Numbered from the stretch's first letter, positions 21,117-30,279 are shown. The stretch: DNA of 64,000 nt from Acidimicrobiales bacterium (GCA_028285495.1 JANQPB010000022.1:251969-315968), one strand, 5' to 3'. Notes: generated by a model from the letters alone, not told the origin. A program made the numbers and translations.

Positions 21117-21566
21117 ATGGCCATTGCCGACACCCTCAAGGACAACCAGATGCGGTTCATGAACCTGATGCACCGCACCGTGCTCACGGTCTCGGGCGGC
21201 CGCATCGGCACCAGCATCGGGTCGATGCCGGTCTACAAGGTGACCACGACCGGGCGGAAGTCGGGCCAGCCCCGCACGATCATGCTCACGGCGCCGGTGA
21301 CCGAGGGCGACACCTACGTCTTCGTCGCCTCGAAGGGCGGTGACGACCGGGATCCGGACTGGTACCGCAACCTGGTGGCCAACCCCGAGATCCGGGTCGA
21401 GCCGGCCGACGGCGGCCCGGCTGTCGACCTGGTGGCCCGCACCGCCTCGGTCGACGAGAAGTCCGAGCTGTGGCCCCGCATCGTCGACGCCTACAAGGGC
21501 TACGAGGGCTACCAGCAGGGCACCGACCGGGACATCCCGGTCGTGATCGCCGAGCCGGCCGGCTGA
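21117..21566 (+). CDS. Deazaflavin-dependent nitroreductase-family protein (Ddn-like)
   Basis: 149-residue split beta-barrel protein of the F420-binding Ddn/FDOR-B family. The hallmarks are YKVTTTGRKSGQPRTIMLT near residue 45, the DPDWYRNLVANPEIRVE motif near 85, and the C-terminal region ending RDIPVVIAE. It likely reduces quinones or other electrophiles using reduced F420. ATG 21117 is 6 bases after TAGCCT; a GTG directly before it is less likely. Confidence 0.88.
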   Translation: MAIADTLKDNQMRFMNLMHRTVLTVSGGRIGTSIGSMPVYKVTTTGRKSGQPRTIMLTAPVTEGDTYVFVASKGGDDRDPDWYRNLVANPEIRVEPADGGPAVDLVARTASVDEKSELWPRIVDAYKGYEGYQQGTDRDIPVVIAEPAG

Positions 21567-21579
21567 GCGACCGGCTCGG
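21550..21579. terminator. Hairpin at the end of the Ddn-like gene
   Basis: Arms CCGAGCCGG (21550-21558) and CCGGCTCGG (21571-21579), 9 bp perfect with a 12-nt loop that includes the stop codon. It lies between convergent genes. No T-run. Confidence 0.4.
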
Positions 21580-21601
21580 CCGAACGACCTGCGGCGGGGG
21601 C

Positions 21602-22015
21602 TCAGCCCTCCGGCTGCTCCTGTTCGACGCTGATCTGCCACGGCGTGCCGAAGCGGTCGACCAGCGACGCGTAGTACGGCGTCCAGAACTCCTCGTGACC
21701 GGGCGAGCGGATGTCGGCGCCGTCCGACAGGCCCTCGAACACCGCCTTGGCCCGATCCATGTCGGTCGTCGAGTAGTGGACCCAGGTGCCGACGGCCGGG
21801 GCGAAGTCGTCGTCGTAGCTGTCGGAGGCCATCAGCAGCTCGTCGCCGTTGACGATGGCGGCGTGCATGACCAGGTCGGCCTTGTCGTCGGGGACCGCTC
21901 CGGGCGGCGCCTCGCTGCCGTCCATCACGATGAGCTCGCCACCGAACACCTCGTGGTAGAAGGTCATCGCCTCCCGGCACGTGCCGTCGAAGTAGAGGTA
22001 GGGGTGATAAGGCAT
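21602..22015 (-). CDS. VOC-family protein (PhnB/glyoxalase-like)
   Basis: 137 residues of the vicinal-oxygen-chelate fold, similar to PhnB-type proteins. The start MPYHPYLYFDGTCREAMTFY and the VFGGELIVMDG strand are typical; the C-terminal DRFGTPWQISVEQ closes the second beta-alpha-beta unit. Such proteins may bind a metal and act in resistance or isomerisation, but no specific activity can be assigned. ATG start; no obvious promoter box nearby. Confidence 0.82.
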   Translation of the reverse strand: MPYHPYLYFDGTCREAMTFYHEVFGGELIVMDGSEAPPGAVPDDKADLVMHAAIVNGDELLMASDSYDDDFAPAVGTWVHYSTTDMDRAKAVFEGLSDGADIRSPGHEEFWTPYYASLVDRFGTPWQISVEQEQPEG

Positions 22016-22115
22016 GGCCCGAGTCTCCCGCGCCCGTCCCGGCTCGGCAACGGGTCCGCGCCCGCCGCCCCCTCCCCGGCCGTCACCAGGTGTCCGCGGC
22101 GGTCGCTTGCGATCG

Positions 22116-25100
22116 TCACCAGGTATCGATGTAGGGGCGACGCTTGCCCCGCCGGGGCTCGGCCGGGGGCAGGCTGCGCAGCCCGGCCACGATCCACTCC
22201 CGGGTCTCGGCCGGGTCGATCACGTCGTCGATCCCGAAGTTGCTGCCGGCGTTGACCGCCCTGGCCCGCTCGTAGGCCTTGGCCGTCATCTTGTCGAACA
22301 GCTCCTTGCGCTCGTCGGCGGTCTCCAGGGCGGCCAGGTCGTTGCGGTAGCCGAGCTTGACCGAGCCCTCGATGTTCATCCCCGCGAACTCGGCCGTCGG
22401 CCAGGCGACCGTGATCATCGGCGCCATCGACGAGCCGCCACACATCGCCTGCACGCCGAGCCCGTAGGCCTTGCGGATGATGACCCCGAACAGGGGCACC
22501 TGGAGGTTGGCCCCGGTGTTGAACATCCTGGCGCAGTGGCGGACGAGGGCCTCCCGCTCGGCGTCCGGCCCGACCATGATCCCCGGGCAGTCCATGATCG
22601 ACACGACCGGCAGGTCGAAGGCGTCACAGAGCTGCAGGAAGCGGGCCCCCTTGTCGGCCCCGTCCGAGTCGATGGCGCCGGCCAGGTGGTGGGGGTTGTT
22701 GGCGATCAGGCCCATGGGCCGGCCCTCGACGCGGATCAGGGCGGTGATGATGCCGACACCGAAGTCCTTGCGGATCTCCAGCACCGAGTCGACGTCGGCC
22801 AGGGTGTCGATCACCTCCCGCACGTCGTACATCCGGACCCGGTTCTCGGGCACGATGTGGCGCATCAACCGCTGGTCGGGCGCCTCCCAGTCGTCGAGCG
22901 AGCCCTGGAAGTACGACAGGTACTTCTTGCCGACCTCGACCATCTCGGCGTCGTCCTCGACCAGGATGTCGATCACCCCGTTCGGCACCTGCATCGACAT
23001 CGGGGCCACCTCCTCGGGGGTGTAGACCCCGAGGCCGCCGCCCTCGATCATCGCCGGACCGCCCATCCCGACCGTCGAGTCCCTCGTGGCGATGATGACG
23101 TCGCAGCAGGCCAGGATGGCGGTGTTGCCGGCGAAGCAGCGGCCGGAGTTGAGGCCGACGAGGGGCACGAGGCCGCTCAGCTTCGAGAACATCGTGAAGG
23201 TCGGGACCTCCATCCCGATCGAGCCCATCGAGTCGGTGTCGCCCGGTCGGCCACCGCCGCCCTCGGTGAAGAACACGATCGGGAGCTGGTAGCGGGTGGC
23301 GACGTCGAACAGCCGGTCCTTCTTGAAGTGGTTGCGGCCTCCCTGGGTGCCGGCCAGCACCGTGTAGTCGTAGGTGATGGCCATGCACCGGGCCGCCTCC
23401 GGCCCGAACAGGTCGGCGTTGACGGTGGCCAGGCCGCCGATGAGACCGTCGGCCGGCGTCTTCTCCCGCAGCCACTGCTCGGTCCGTCGGGCCCGCTGGG
23501 CGGCGATGGCCAGCGGCCCGTACTCCTGGAAGCTGCCCGGGTCGATCAACGCGGCCAGGTTCTCCCTGGCGGTGAACTGGCCGGTCTTGCGTCGCCTGGC
23601 CACGGCATCGGGCCGGTTCTCGTCGAGGGTGTAGGAGCGGCGCTCGTAGAGCTCACCCAGGTCGTCGCGGACGTGATCGGGGTCGGGGCGCTCGTCGGCC
23701 TGCAGCTCGCCGACCTCCACGTCGGCCTCCTCGATGAACACGATCGGGAACCCCTCGAGGATCACGTCGCCCTCGACCACCCGGACGGCGCGGACGATCC
23801 CGATCCGGTCGGCGGTGATCACGTGCTCCATCTTCATCGCCTCGACGACCACCAGGGTCGAGCCGGGCTGGACGGCGTCGCCCTCGCCGACCGCCACCGA
23901 CACGATCGTGCCCTGGATCGGGGTCGGGAAGCCGACGGTGCCGTCTGGCCCGTCGGCGGCGACCAGGGCCGCGCCATCGGAGGCGCCGTCGGCTGCGGCC
24001 GCGCTGGCCTCCTTCGTCGCCCGGTCGTGGGCGAACAGCGCCAGCGGGTCGGCGGTGTCGACCTGCGCACCGGCCCGGCCGGCTGCGGCCGCGTCGCCGT
24101 CGGCGCCGCCCGCCGCCGATGCGGCTTGGGTCTCGTCCGGCGGCGGAACGAGGTCGGCCGCGTGCTCGTCGACGAAGCGGGTGGTGATGCCGCCGCCGGC
24201 CAGCTCGGGGCGGTCGAGCAGTCGGCGGAGGAACCCCCGGTTGGTGGCCACCCCGTCGATGCGGAACTCGTCGACGGCCCTGGCCGCCCGCCCGATCGCG
24301 CCCCGCAGCGCTCGATCGGGGTCGGGGGCCGCGTCGTGCACGATCACCTTGGCCAGCAGCGAGTCGAACGCCGGGTTGGTGGTGTAGCCGCCGTAGCCGT
24401 AGCCGTCGACCCGGACCCCTGGCCCGCCGGGCGGCTCGTAGGCGGTCAACGTGCCACCGGTCGGCTTGACCGAGCCGTCGGCTGCCATCGTCTCGGTATT
24501 GACCCGGAGCTGGATCGCACAGCCCCGTGGCTCGATCGTCCGCTCGGGGTCGAGACCGACGTCGGCCAGCGTCGCCCCGTCGGCCACGCGGAGCTGGGTC
24601 TGGACGAGGTCGACGCCGGTGACCTCTTCGGTGACCGTGTGCTCGACCTGGAGGCGGGCGTTGGCCTCGATGAACGCGAGCGAGCCCCGCTCGGCGTCGA
24701 GCAGGAACTCGAACGTGCCGAGGCTGGTGTAGCCGGTTGCGGTGGCCAGCCGCACGGCGTGACCGTGCAGCTCGTCCCGAACCTCCGGGTCGAGCCCGAT
24801 GGCCGGGGCCAGCTCGACGATCTTCTGGTGACGGCGCTGGGCGCTGCACTCCCGCTCGCCCAGGTGGCACACGGCACCGGTGTGGTCGCCGACGACCTGG
24901 ACCTCCAGGTGGCGGGCCCTGGCCACGAGCTGCTCGACGTAGAGGTCGCCGTTGCCGAAGGCCGCGGTCGCCTCGGACGCGCACCGCTCCCAGGCCTCGT
25001 CGAGGTCCTCGACCGACGTCACCGCCCGGGTCCCCCGACCCCCGCCGCCGGCGACGGCCTTGACCATGACGGCGCCGCCGGGGCCGAGGAGGTCGAGGAA

Positions 25101-25535
25101 GGCCCTGGCCTCGTCGAGCGTGACCGCCCGATCGAAGCCGGCGAGCACCGGGACCCCGGCGTCGTCGGCGGCGGCCCTGGCCCGGCCCTTGTCGCCGAAC
25201 AGCTCCAGCGCATCGGGCGACGGTCCGACGAAGGTCAGCCCGGCGGCGGCACAGCGGCGGGCGAGCTCGGCGTTCTCGGCCAGGAACCCGTAGCCGGGGT
25301 GGACGGCGTCGCACCCGGCATCGGTGGCGGCGGCGACCATGGCATCGAGGTCGAGATACCCGGCCACGCCACGCCCGGGCAGGGCGACGGCGTCGTCACC
25401 GGCCCGGACGTGTCGGGAGGCGGTGTCGTCGGCGGTGTGCACGGTGACCGCCCGCATCCCGAGCCCGGCCGCAGCCCGGACGATGCGGATGGCGATCTCG
25501 CCCCGGTTGGCCACCAACACGCTCGAAAGTGCCAT
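22116..25535 (-). CDS. Single-chain long-chain acyl-CoA carboxylase
   Basis: One polypeptide of 1139 residues holding a whole biotin-dependent carboxylase. The biotin carboxylase comes first: ANRGEIAIRI at residue 7, the ATP-grasp glycine loop AVAGGGGRGTR and EANARLQVEHTVTEEVTG. A linker follows, then the biotin-carrier domain with the biotinylated Lys in VEAMKMEH near residue 570, then a carboxyltransferase pair with GGRPGDTDSMGSIG, GMGGPAMIEGGG and MAPMITVAWPTAEFAGMN. This order matches the homohexameric LCC-type enzymes of mycobacteria, which carboxylate acyl-CoAs over a broad chain-length range. GGAG lies 5 bases before ATG 25535. Divergent from the homocysteine methyltransferase gene. 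Confidence 0.93.
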   Translation of the reverse strand: MALSSVLVANRGEIAIRIVRAAAGLGMRAVTVHTADDTASRHVRAGDDAVALPGRGVAGYLDLDAMVAAATDAGCDAVHPGYGFLAENAELARRCAAAGLTFVGPSPDALELFGDKGRARAAADDAGVPVLAGFDRAVTLDEARAFLDLLGPGGAVMVKAVAGGGGRGTRAVTSVEDLDEAWERCASEATAAFGNGDLYVEQLVARARHLEVQVVGDHTGAVCHLGERECSAQRRHQKIVELAPAIGLDPEVRDELHGHAVRLATATGYTSLGTFEFLLDAERGSLAFIEANARLQVEHTVTEEVTGVDLVQTQLRVADGATLADVGLDPERTIEPRGCAIQLRVNTETMAADGSVKPTGGTLTAYEPPGGPGVRVDGYGYGGYTTNPAFDSLLAKVIVHDAAPDPDRALRGAIGRAARAVDEFRIDGVATNRGFLRRLLDRPELAGGGITTRFVDEHAADLVPPPDETQAASAAGGADGDAAAAGRAGAQVDTADPLALFAHDRATKEASAAAADGASDGAALVAADGPDGTVGFPTPIQGTIVSVAVGEGDAVQPGSTLVVVEAMKMEHVITADRIGIVRAVRVVEGDVILEGFPIVFIEEADVEVGELQADERPDPDHVRDDLGELYERRSYTLDENRPDAVARRRKTGQFTARENLAALIDPGSFQEYGPLAIAAQRARRTEQWLREKTPADGLIGGLATVNADLFGPEAARCMAITYDYTVLAGTQGGRNHFKKDRLFDVATRYQLPIVFFTEGGGGRPGDTDSMGSIGMEVPTFTMFSKLSGLVPLVGLNSGRCFAGNTAILACCDVIIATRDSTVGMGGPAMIEGGGLGVYTPEEVAPMSMQVPNGVIDILVEDDAEMVEVGKKYLSYFQGSLDDWEAPDQRLMRHIVPENRVRMYDVREVIDTLADVDSVLEIRKDFGVGIITALIRVEGRPMGLIANNPHHLAGAIDSDGADKGARFLQLCDAFDLPVVSIMDCPGIMVGPDAEREALVRHCARMFNTGANLQVPLFGVIIRKAYGLGVQAMCGGSSMAPMITVAWPTAEFAGMNIEGSVKLGYRNDLAALETADERKELFDKMTAKAYERARAVNAGSNFGIDDVIDPAETREWIVAGLRSLPPAEPRRGKRRPYIDTW

Positions 25536-25631
25536 CGATACTCCGATCAGCAATGGGTATGGCCGTTCCCGACCGAACCGCTCTAGAGTTGATGGTCAAG
25601 GTCATCATCCACAAATTCCCGGCCCCGAAAC

Positions 25632-25676
25632 CCGACACCCTGTCTCGAGAAACCGCCAGAGGGCGGCAGGGTTCGG
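25632..25676 (+). promoter_or_regulatory. Structured 5' leader of the methyltransferase gene
   Basis: An outer stem pairs CCGA (25632-25635) and ACCCTG (25637-25642) with CAGGGT (25667-25672) and TCGG (25673-25676), with one bulged C. It encloses TCTCGAGAAA and a 5-bp hairpin CCGCC-AGAG-GGCGG (25653-25666). A second hairpin, TGATG/CATCA, lies upstream at 25590-25607. The element ends 37 bp before the GTG start. It does not match any riboswitch consensus I know; it could be an RNA regulator or an attenuator. Confidence 0.45.
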
Positions 25677-25713
25677 AGGGAGAACCACCGGGATGGACAG
25701 GGAGGCAAACCCC

Positions 25714-26712
25714 GTGACCGTTCTTCACGACCTCGTGGCCCGAAAGGGCTTCGCCCTCATCGACGGCGCTACCGGGACCGAGCTGTTCGCTCGCGGCCTC
25801 GGGTCGGGTGATCCACCCGAGGCCTGGAACCGCGACGAGCCGGACAAGATCCGGTCGGCCTACCGCGCCTACGTCGACGCCGGGTCTGATCTGTTCCTGA
25901 CCAACAGCTTCGGCGGAACCCACTACCGCCTGGCCCTGCACAAGCTCGACGACCAGGTCGACGAGCTCAACGCGGCCGCCGCCGGCCTGGCCCGCGAGGT
26001 GGCCGACGCAGCGATGGCCGCCGATGCCGAGCGCACGGTGCTCGTGGCCGGGTCGATGGGGCCGACCGGTGAGCTGCTCGAGCCGATGGGCTCGATGACG
26101 CCGACCGCCTGCGCCGCCGCCTTCGCCGAGCAGGCCAGGGGCCTGGCCGCCGGCGGAGCCGACCTGATCTGGATCGAGACGATGAGCTCGCTCGACGAGG
26201 TCGAAGCCGCGGTCACCGGCGCCCGCCAGGTCTGTGACCTGCCGATCTGCGTGTCGATGAGCTTCGACACCGCGGGCCGCACGATGATGGGTGTCACCGG
26301 CACGATGGCCGGCGAGCTGGCCACCCGACTCGAGATCGACGCCATCGGTGCCAACTGCGGAGCCAACCTCATCGACACCGAGAACGCCGTTCGGGAGATC
26401 CGGGCCGCGGTCGGCGACATGCTCGTGATCTCCAAGGGCAACGCCGGCATCCCCGAGTGGCACGGCGACGAGCTGCGCTACGACGGCACCCCCGACATCA
26501 TGGCCGCCTACGCCCACCGGGCCCGCGAGATCGGGGCCCAGCTGATCGGCGGCTGTTGCGGCTCGTCGAGCGAGCACGTTGCCCACATGCGGGCGGTGCT
26601 CGACGGCGTGCAGCCGGTGCCCGAGATCGAAGAGGTCAAGGTCGAGACCAGGCTGGCACCGGCCGAGCGGCCGCGGCGCCGCCGTCGCAGCCGGGCCGGC
26701 GGCGCCGGCTGA
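25714..26712 (+). CDS. Homocysteine S-methyltransferase-family protein
   Basis: 332 residues of the zinc-dependent methyltransferase barrel found in betaine-homocysteine methyltransferase, MmuM and the N-terminus of MetH. Seen are LIDGATGTELFARG, TNSFGGTHYRL, AGSMGPTGELLEP, and the zinc-binding Cys residues in IGANCGANL near residue 215 and GGCCGSSSEH near 280. It lacks folate- and B12-binding domains. The methyl donor is unknown. GTG 25714 is chosen because GGAGG lies 8 bases upstream; an in-frame ATG at 25693 lacks this. The tail is a basic run of Arg and Gly. Preceded by a structured leader. Confidence 0.88.
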   Translation: MTVLHDLVARKGFALIDGATGTELFARGLGSGDPPEAWNRDEPDKIRSAYRAYVDAGSDLFLTNSFGGTHYRLALHKLDDQVDELNAAAAGLAREVADAAMAADAERTVLVAGSMGPTGELLEPMGSMTPTACAAAFAEQARGLAAGGADLIWIETMSSLDEVEAAVTGARQVCDLPICVSMSFDTAGRTMMGVTGTMAGELATRLEIDAIGANCGANLIDTENAVREIRAAVGDMLVISKGNAGIPEWHGDELRYDGTPDIMAAYAHRAREIGAQLIGGCCGSSSEHVAHMRAVLDGVQPVPEIEEVKVETRLAPAERPRRRRRSRAGGAG

Positions 26713-26802
26713 CCGTCGAGCGAGACCTGTCTCGGCGCATCGACCGTCTTCCCCCGTCGGCGCGGCCGTCGGGCGTCGAGGCGCGCCGATCGCCGCCGGC
26801 GG

Positions 26803-27831
26803 TCAGCGCGACGGCAGGCGAGGGGCGGCGGCTTTGGCCAATCGATCGAGCACGGCGTCGAGCAGGTCACCCTCGGTCGGCGGGACCACGAGGAGCCGAT
26901 CGAGGCCGGCCTCGTCGGCCGCTCGGAGCGTGGCGTACAGCCGGCTGGCATAACCGCCGGCATCGGCCGGCAGCAGCCACGACGGTCCCTCCGACGGCCG
27001 GCGCCCGCCGTCGACCGGGGCGATGATGCCAACGACATCGGAGGTCGATTCGGCCGACGCCAGCAGACCATCGAGGCGATCGAGGGTGACCACCTGGACG
27101 GCCACCTCGGGGGCATAGTGCGAGGCCAGCATGCCCGAGGCCCGGGACTCCCCCGCCCGGTCGTCGACCAGCGGGCGACCGATGACCGCCTCGACCTCGA
27201 CCGACGAGATCCCACCGGGTCGCAGCAGGGCCGGCGCCGGCCCGGTCAGGTCGACGATCGTCGACTCGACCCCGACCCGGCAGGGTCCACCGTCGAGCAC
27301 CGCGTCGACCCGGTGACCGAGATCGGCGAGCACGTGGGCGGCCGTCGTCGGGCTGACCGACCCGAACCGGTTGGCCGAGGGGCCGGCGACGCCCCGCCCG
27401 AACCGGCCAAGCAAGGCGAGCGCAACCGGATGGTCGGGGACCCGGAGGCCAACCGTCCCCCGGCCGCCGGTGGCCTCGGGCGCCACGTCCGGACCCCGCT
27501 CGACGATCAGGGTCAGCGGCCCGGGCCAGAACGCCTCGGCCAGAGCCCGACCGTCGGTCCCGAGCCCCGTGCCGAGGCCGGCCAGACCGGGATCGGCCGC
27601 CGCCGTCTCCGACAGGTGCACGATCAGCGGGTGGCCCCGGGGGCGGCCCTTGGCGGCGAAGATCCGCTCGACGGCGGCGGCCGAGGAGGCGTCGGCCCCC
27701 AACCCGTAGACGGTCTCGGTCGGGAAGGCGACGAGCCCCCCGCCGTCGAGGACGGCGACCGCCCGATCGATGGCGGCCTCGTCGTGCCCGGGGTCGAGCA
27801 GCTCGGCCGTCGGCGACGACCCGGCGGTCAC
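26803..27831 (-). CDS. sua5: L-threonylcarbamoyladenylate synthase, Sua5 type
   Basis: Makes threonylcarbamoyl-AMP from Thr, bicarbonate and ATP, the first step of t6A37 tRNA modification. 342 residues: a YrdC domain (about 15-200) with VAFPTETVYGLGADA, the AAKGRPRGHPLIVHL loop and the SANRFGSVSPT motif, joined by the HYAPE linker near residue 240 to a Sua5 C-terminal domain. The GTG start overlaps the mnmA stop (GTGA). Third gene of an operon with cysteine desulfurase and mnmA, giving three steps of tRNA anticodon-loop modification on one transcript. Confidence 0.93.
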   Translation of the reverse strand: MTAGSSPTAELLDPGHDEAAIDRAVAVLDGGGLVAFPTETVYGLGADASSAAAVERIFAAKGRPRGHPLIVHLSETAAADPGLAGLGTGLGTDGRALAEAFWPGPLTLIVERGPDVAPEATGGRGTVGLRVPDHPVALALLGRFGRGVAGPSANRFGSVSPTTAAHVLADLGHRVDAVLDGGPCRVGVESTIVDLTGPAPALLRPGGISSVEVEAVIGRPLVDDRAGESRASGMLASHYAPEVAVQVVTLDRLDGLLASAESTSDVVGIIAPVDGGRRPSEGPSWLLPADAGGYASRLYATLRAADEAGLDRLLVVPPTEGDLLDAVLDRLAKAAAPRLPSR

Positions 27832-28973
27832 GGCGCGGTGTCGATCGCTCGCCCCGCGGGGTCGATCGTCGATCCGGCGATGCCGCCGGCGACGACGATG
27901 TCGCCCCGGTAGAGCACGATCGACTGGCCGGGGGCGACCCGCCGCTGGGGCCGGTGCCAGACGATCGTGGCATCGCCGGGTCGGGGGCCGGCAGCGGCGC
28001 CGAAGACGAGGTCGGCCGGGGCCGGGCGTCCGTGGGCCGAGACCTGGACCTCGAACGGGCCATCGACCGGCTCGTGCGACCAGGCCAGTCCCTCGACGGC
28101 CTGGGCGGCGACGTCGAGCGCGTCCCGGGGGCCGACGGTGACGGTGGCGGCCGCATGGTCGATGTCGACCGCATACCGTCGCTCGGCCTCGCCTCCCAGG
28201 TCGAGGCCCTTGCGCTGGCCGAGGGTGACGAGCTCGATCGACTCCACCGAGCCGACCTCGGACCCCGCCGTGTCGACCAGGCGGGCCGGGCGGAGCGGGA
28301 TCCGGTCGCCCAGGAAGGCGCGGCGGCCACCGACGGAGTGGATGAAGCACACGTCCTGGCTGTCGGCCTTGGTCGCGGTGCGCAGTCCGAGCTCGGCGGC
28401 GATGGCTCGGACCTCGTCCTTCGTCCGGTCGCCGACCGGGAACGAGAGGCGGGCCAGCTGTTGCTGGTCGAGCATGTGCAGCACGTACGACTGGTCCTTG
28501 GCCGCATCGGCGCCGCGGGCGATCCGCAGGATCGGCGTGTCACCCGACGGCGGCCGACCGGGTTCGGCGGCCAGGCGGGCGTGGTGGCCGGTGGCCACCC
28601 GGTCGAAGCCGAGGGCATCGGCCCGCCGCAGCAGCTTGTCGAACTTCACGTGGCGGTTGCACTCGACGCAGGGGTTGGGGGTGCGGCCCCGGGTGTGGTC
28701 CTCGACGTAGGGGTCGACGACGTGGCGCTGGAAGTCGTCGCCGAAGTTGAAGACGTGGTGGTCGATACCCAGTTGCTGGGCCACCCGGCGGGCGTCCTCG
28801 ACGTCGGAGACCGAGCAGCAGCCCGAGTCGGAGGCACCGCCCCAGAGCTTGAGGGTCACCCCGGTGACGTCGTGGCCATCGGCCAGCAGGAGGGCGGCGG
28901 CCACCGACGAGTCGACCCCGCCGGACATGGCGACCAGGATCGGGCCCCGCCGGCCCGGCGCGTCGGCCGACAC
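27828..28973 (-). CDS. mnmA: tRNA-specific 2-thiouridylase
   Basis: Thiolates U34 of Lys, Glu and Gln tRNAs using sulfur passed on from a cysteine desulfurase. 381 residues. The PP-loop SGGVDSSVAA is at residues 17-26; the two catalytic Cys are in NPCVECNRHVKFD and SQDVCFI; the DQSYVLHML motif follows. GTG start 6 bp after the cysteine desulfurase stop, and its own stop overlaps the sua5 start. The upstream gene is the obvious sulfur donor. Confidence 0.95.
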   Translation of the reverse strand: MSADAPGRRGPILVAMSGGVDSSVAAALLLADGHDVTGVTLKLWGGASDSGCCSVSDVEDARRVAQQLGIDHHVFNFGDDFQRHVVDPYVEDHTRGRTPNPCVECNRHVKFDKLLRRADALGFDRVATGHHARLAAEPGRPPSGDTPILRIARGADAAKDQSYVLHMLDQQQLARLSFPVGDRTKDEVRAIAAELGLRTATKADSQDVCFIHSVGGRRAFLGDRIPLRPARLVDTAGSEVGSVESIELVTLGQRKGLDLGGEAERRYAVDIDHAAATVTVGPRDALDVAAQAVEGLAWSHEPVDGPFEVQVSAHGRPAPADLVFGAAAGPRPGDATIVWHRPQRRVAPGQSIVLYRGDIVVAGGIAGSTIDPAGRAIDTAP

Positions 28974-28979
28974 GACGGC

Positions 28980-30182
28980 TCAGCTCCCCCGGGCTCGGAG
29001 GCGCTCGACGGCCGCCGGCACGGAGCCGATGGCGGCGTCGACGTCGGCGTCGGTGGTGTCGTAGCCGAGCGACAGGCGCAACGAGCCGAACGCCAGGTCA
29101 CGGTCGAAGCCCATGGCCGCCAGCACGTGGCTCGGCTCCATGGCCCCGCTGGCACACGACGAGGCGGCCGAGGCCATGATGTCGTCCTTCTCCAGCAGGA
29201 ACAGCAGCGCCTCGCTCTCGATCCCCTCGAAGCAGAGGTGGCAGAGGTTGGCGGTCTTGGCCGAGCGGTCGTCGGTACCGGCGGGGACGCCGGTCTCGAC
29301 CACGCCGTCGACCCGGCTGCGGATCCCGTCGGCCAACCGGTCGCGGAGCGCCGCCACCCGGGGCACGGCGGTCGGTCGCTCGGCGACCGTCTCGGTTGCG
29401 GCGACGGCCATCGCAGCGATGCCGGCCACGTTCTGGGTGCCGCCACGCCGCTCCCGCTCCTGGCCGCCGCCCTTGAGCAACGGGTCGAGGACGATGCTCG
29501 CCAGGCCGGGACGGTCGCGGACCACGAGCGCCCCGACGCCCTTCGGTCCGCCGAACTTGTGGGCGCTGACCGACAGCAGGTCGGCCTCGGCCGCCGCCTC
29601 GGCCACGTCGATCCAGCACAGGGCCTGCACGGCGTCGGTGTGGACCAGGGCCTCGGGCGCGCTGGTCCGGACCAGCTCGACGATCCGGTCGAGCGGTTGG
29701 ATGACGCCCGTCTCGTTGTTGGCCAGCATGACCGAGACCAACGCAACGCCATCACCACCCGGGCCGGCTCGCCGCTCGAGGGCGGCGGCGAGCTCGTCGA
29801 GGTCGACGGCGCCGGCACCGGTCACGGCGACGACGTCACCGCCGTGGTGGACGACCGGGTCGAGCACGGCGTGGTGCTCGACGGCCGAGCAGATCGGGAC
29901 CGCCGGACGGCCGGTGCTGGCCCGCACGTGGTTGACCACGCCGGTGACGGCCAGATTGTCGGCCTCGGTCCCGCCGGCGGTGAACACGATCTCGCCAGGG
30001 GCGGCGCCGAGGGCGGCGGCCATCGCCTCCCTGGCGTCGTCGAGCACCCGGTTGGCGTCACGGGCCATCCGGTGGGCACCGGACGGGTTGCCGTAGTGCG
30101 TGGCCAGCAACGGGACCATCGTCTCGAGGGCAGCCGGCCGGACCGGCGTGGTGGCGGCGTTGTCGAGATAGTGCACTGGCAT
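28980..30182 (-). CDS. Cysteine desulfurase (IscS/NifS family)
   Basis: PLP enzyme that mobilises sulfur from cysteine as a persulfide. 400 residues. Motifs are YLDNAATTPVRPA at the N-terminus, VFTAGGTEADNLAV, the PLP Lys in LLSVSAHKFGGPKG near residue 205, and the catalytic Cys in ASAASSCASGAM near 330. The next gene is mnmA, so a main job is supplying sulfur for s2U34. ATG is 6 bases after TAGCCT (30193-30188), the promoter of the desulfurase-mnmA-sua5 operon. Confidence 0.94.
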   Translation of the reverse strand: MPVHYLDNAATTPVRPAALETMVPLLATHYGNPSGAHRMARDANRVLDDAREAMAAALGAAPGEIVFTAGGTEADNLAVTGVVNHVRASTGRPAVPICSAVEHHAVLDPVVHHGGDVVAVTGAGAVDLDELAAALERRAGPGGDGVALVSVMLANNETGVIQPLDRIVELVRTSAPEALVHTDAVQALCWIDVAEAAAEADLLSVSAHKFGGPKGVGALVVRDRPGLASIVLDPLLKGGGQERERRGGTQNVAGIAAMAVAATETVAERPTAVPRVAALRDRLADGIRSRVDGVVETGVPAGTDDRSAKTANLCHLCFEGIESEALLFLLEKDDIMASAASSCASGAMEPSHVLAAMGFDRDLAFGSLRLSLGYDTTDADVDAAIGSVPAAVERLRARGS

Positions 30183-30279
30183 GATCCCAGGCTACCGAGC
30201 CGATCGCCCGGCCTCCCGTGGCGGGCCGCGGTGCCGGCGGCGGAACCGGGCGCAGCCGAACTACCCGGCCGCCTGGCCG

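Noticed and set aside
22014..25586. Very long open frame (about 1190 codons) on the plus strand opposite the carboxylase
   Set aside because: It is the antisense of a clearly identified carboxylase. High GC suppresses stop codons, the translation is low-complexity, and no domain is visible.
25632..25676. Known SAM or SAH riboswitch
   Set aside because: The conserved cores I know for these classes are not present. I report it only as an unassigned structured leader.
26722..26733. GAGACCTGTCTC palindrome identical to the core of the site at 55626-55637
   Set aside because: It lies between convergent genes and lacks the TGAG pair at 11-bp spacing. It is more likely a short hairpin or chance match than another operator.
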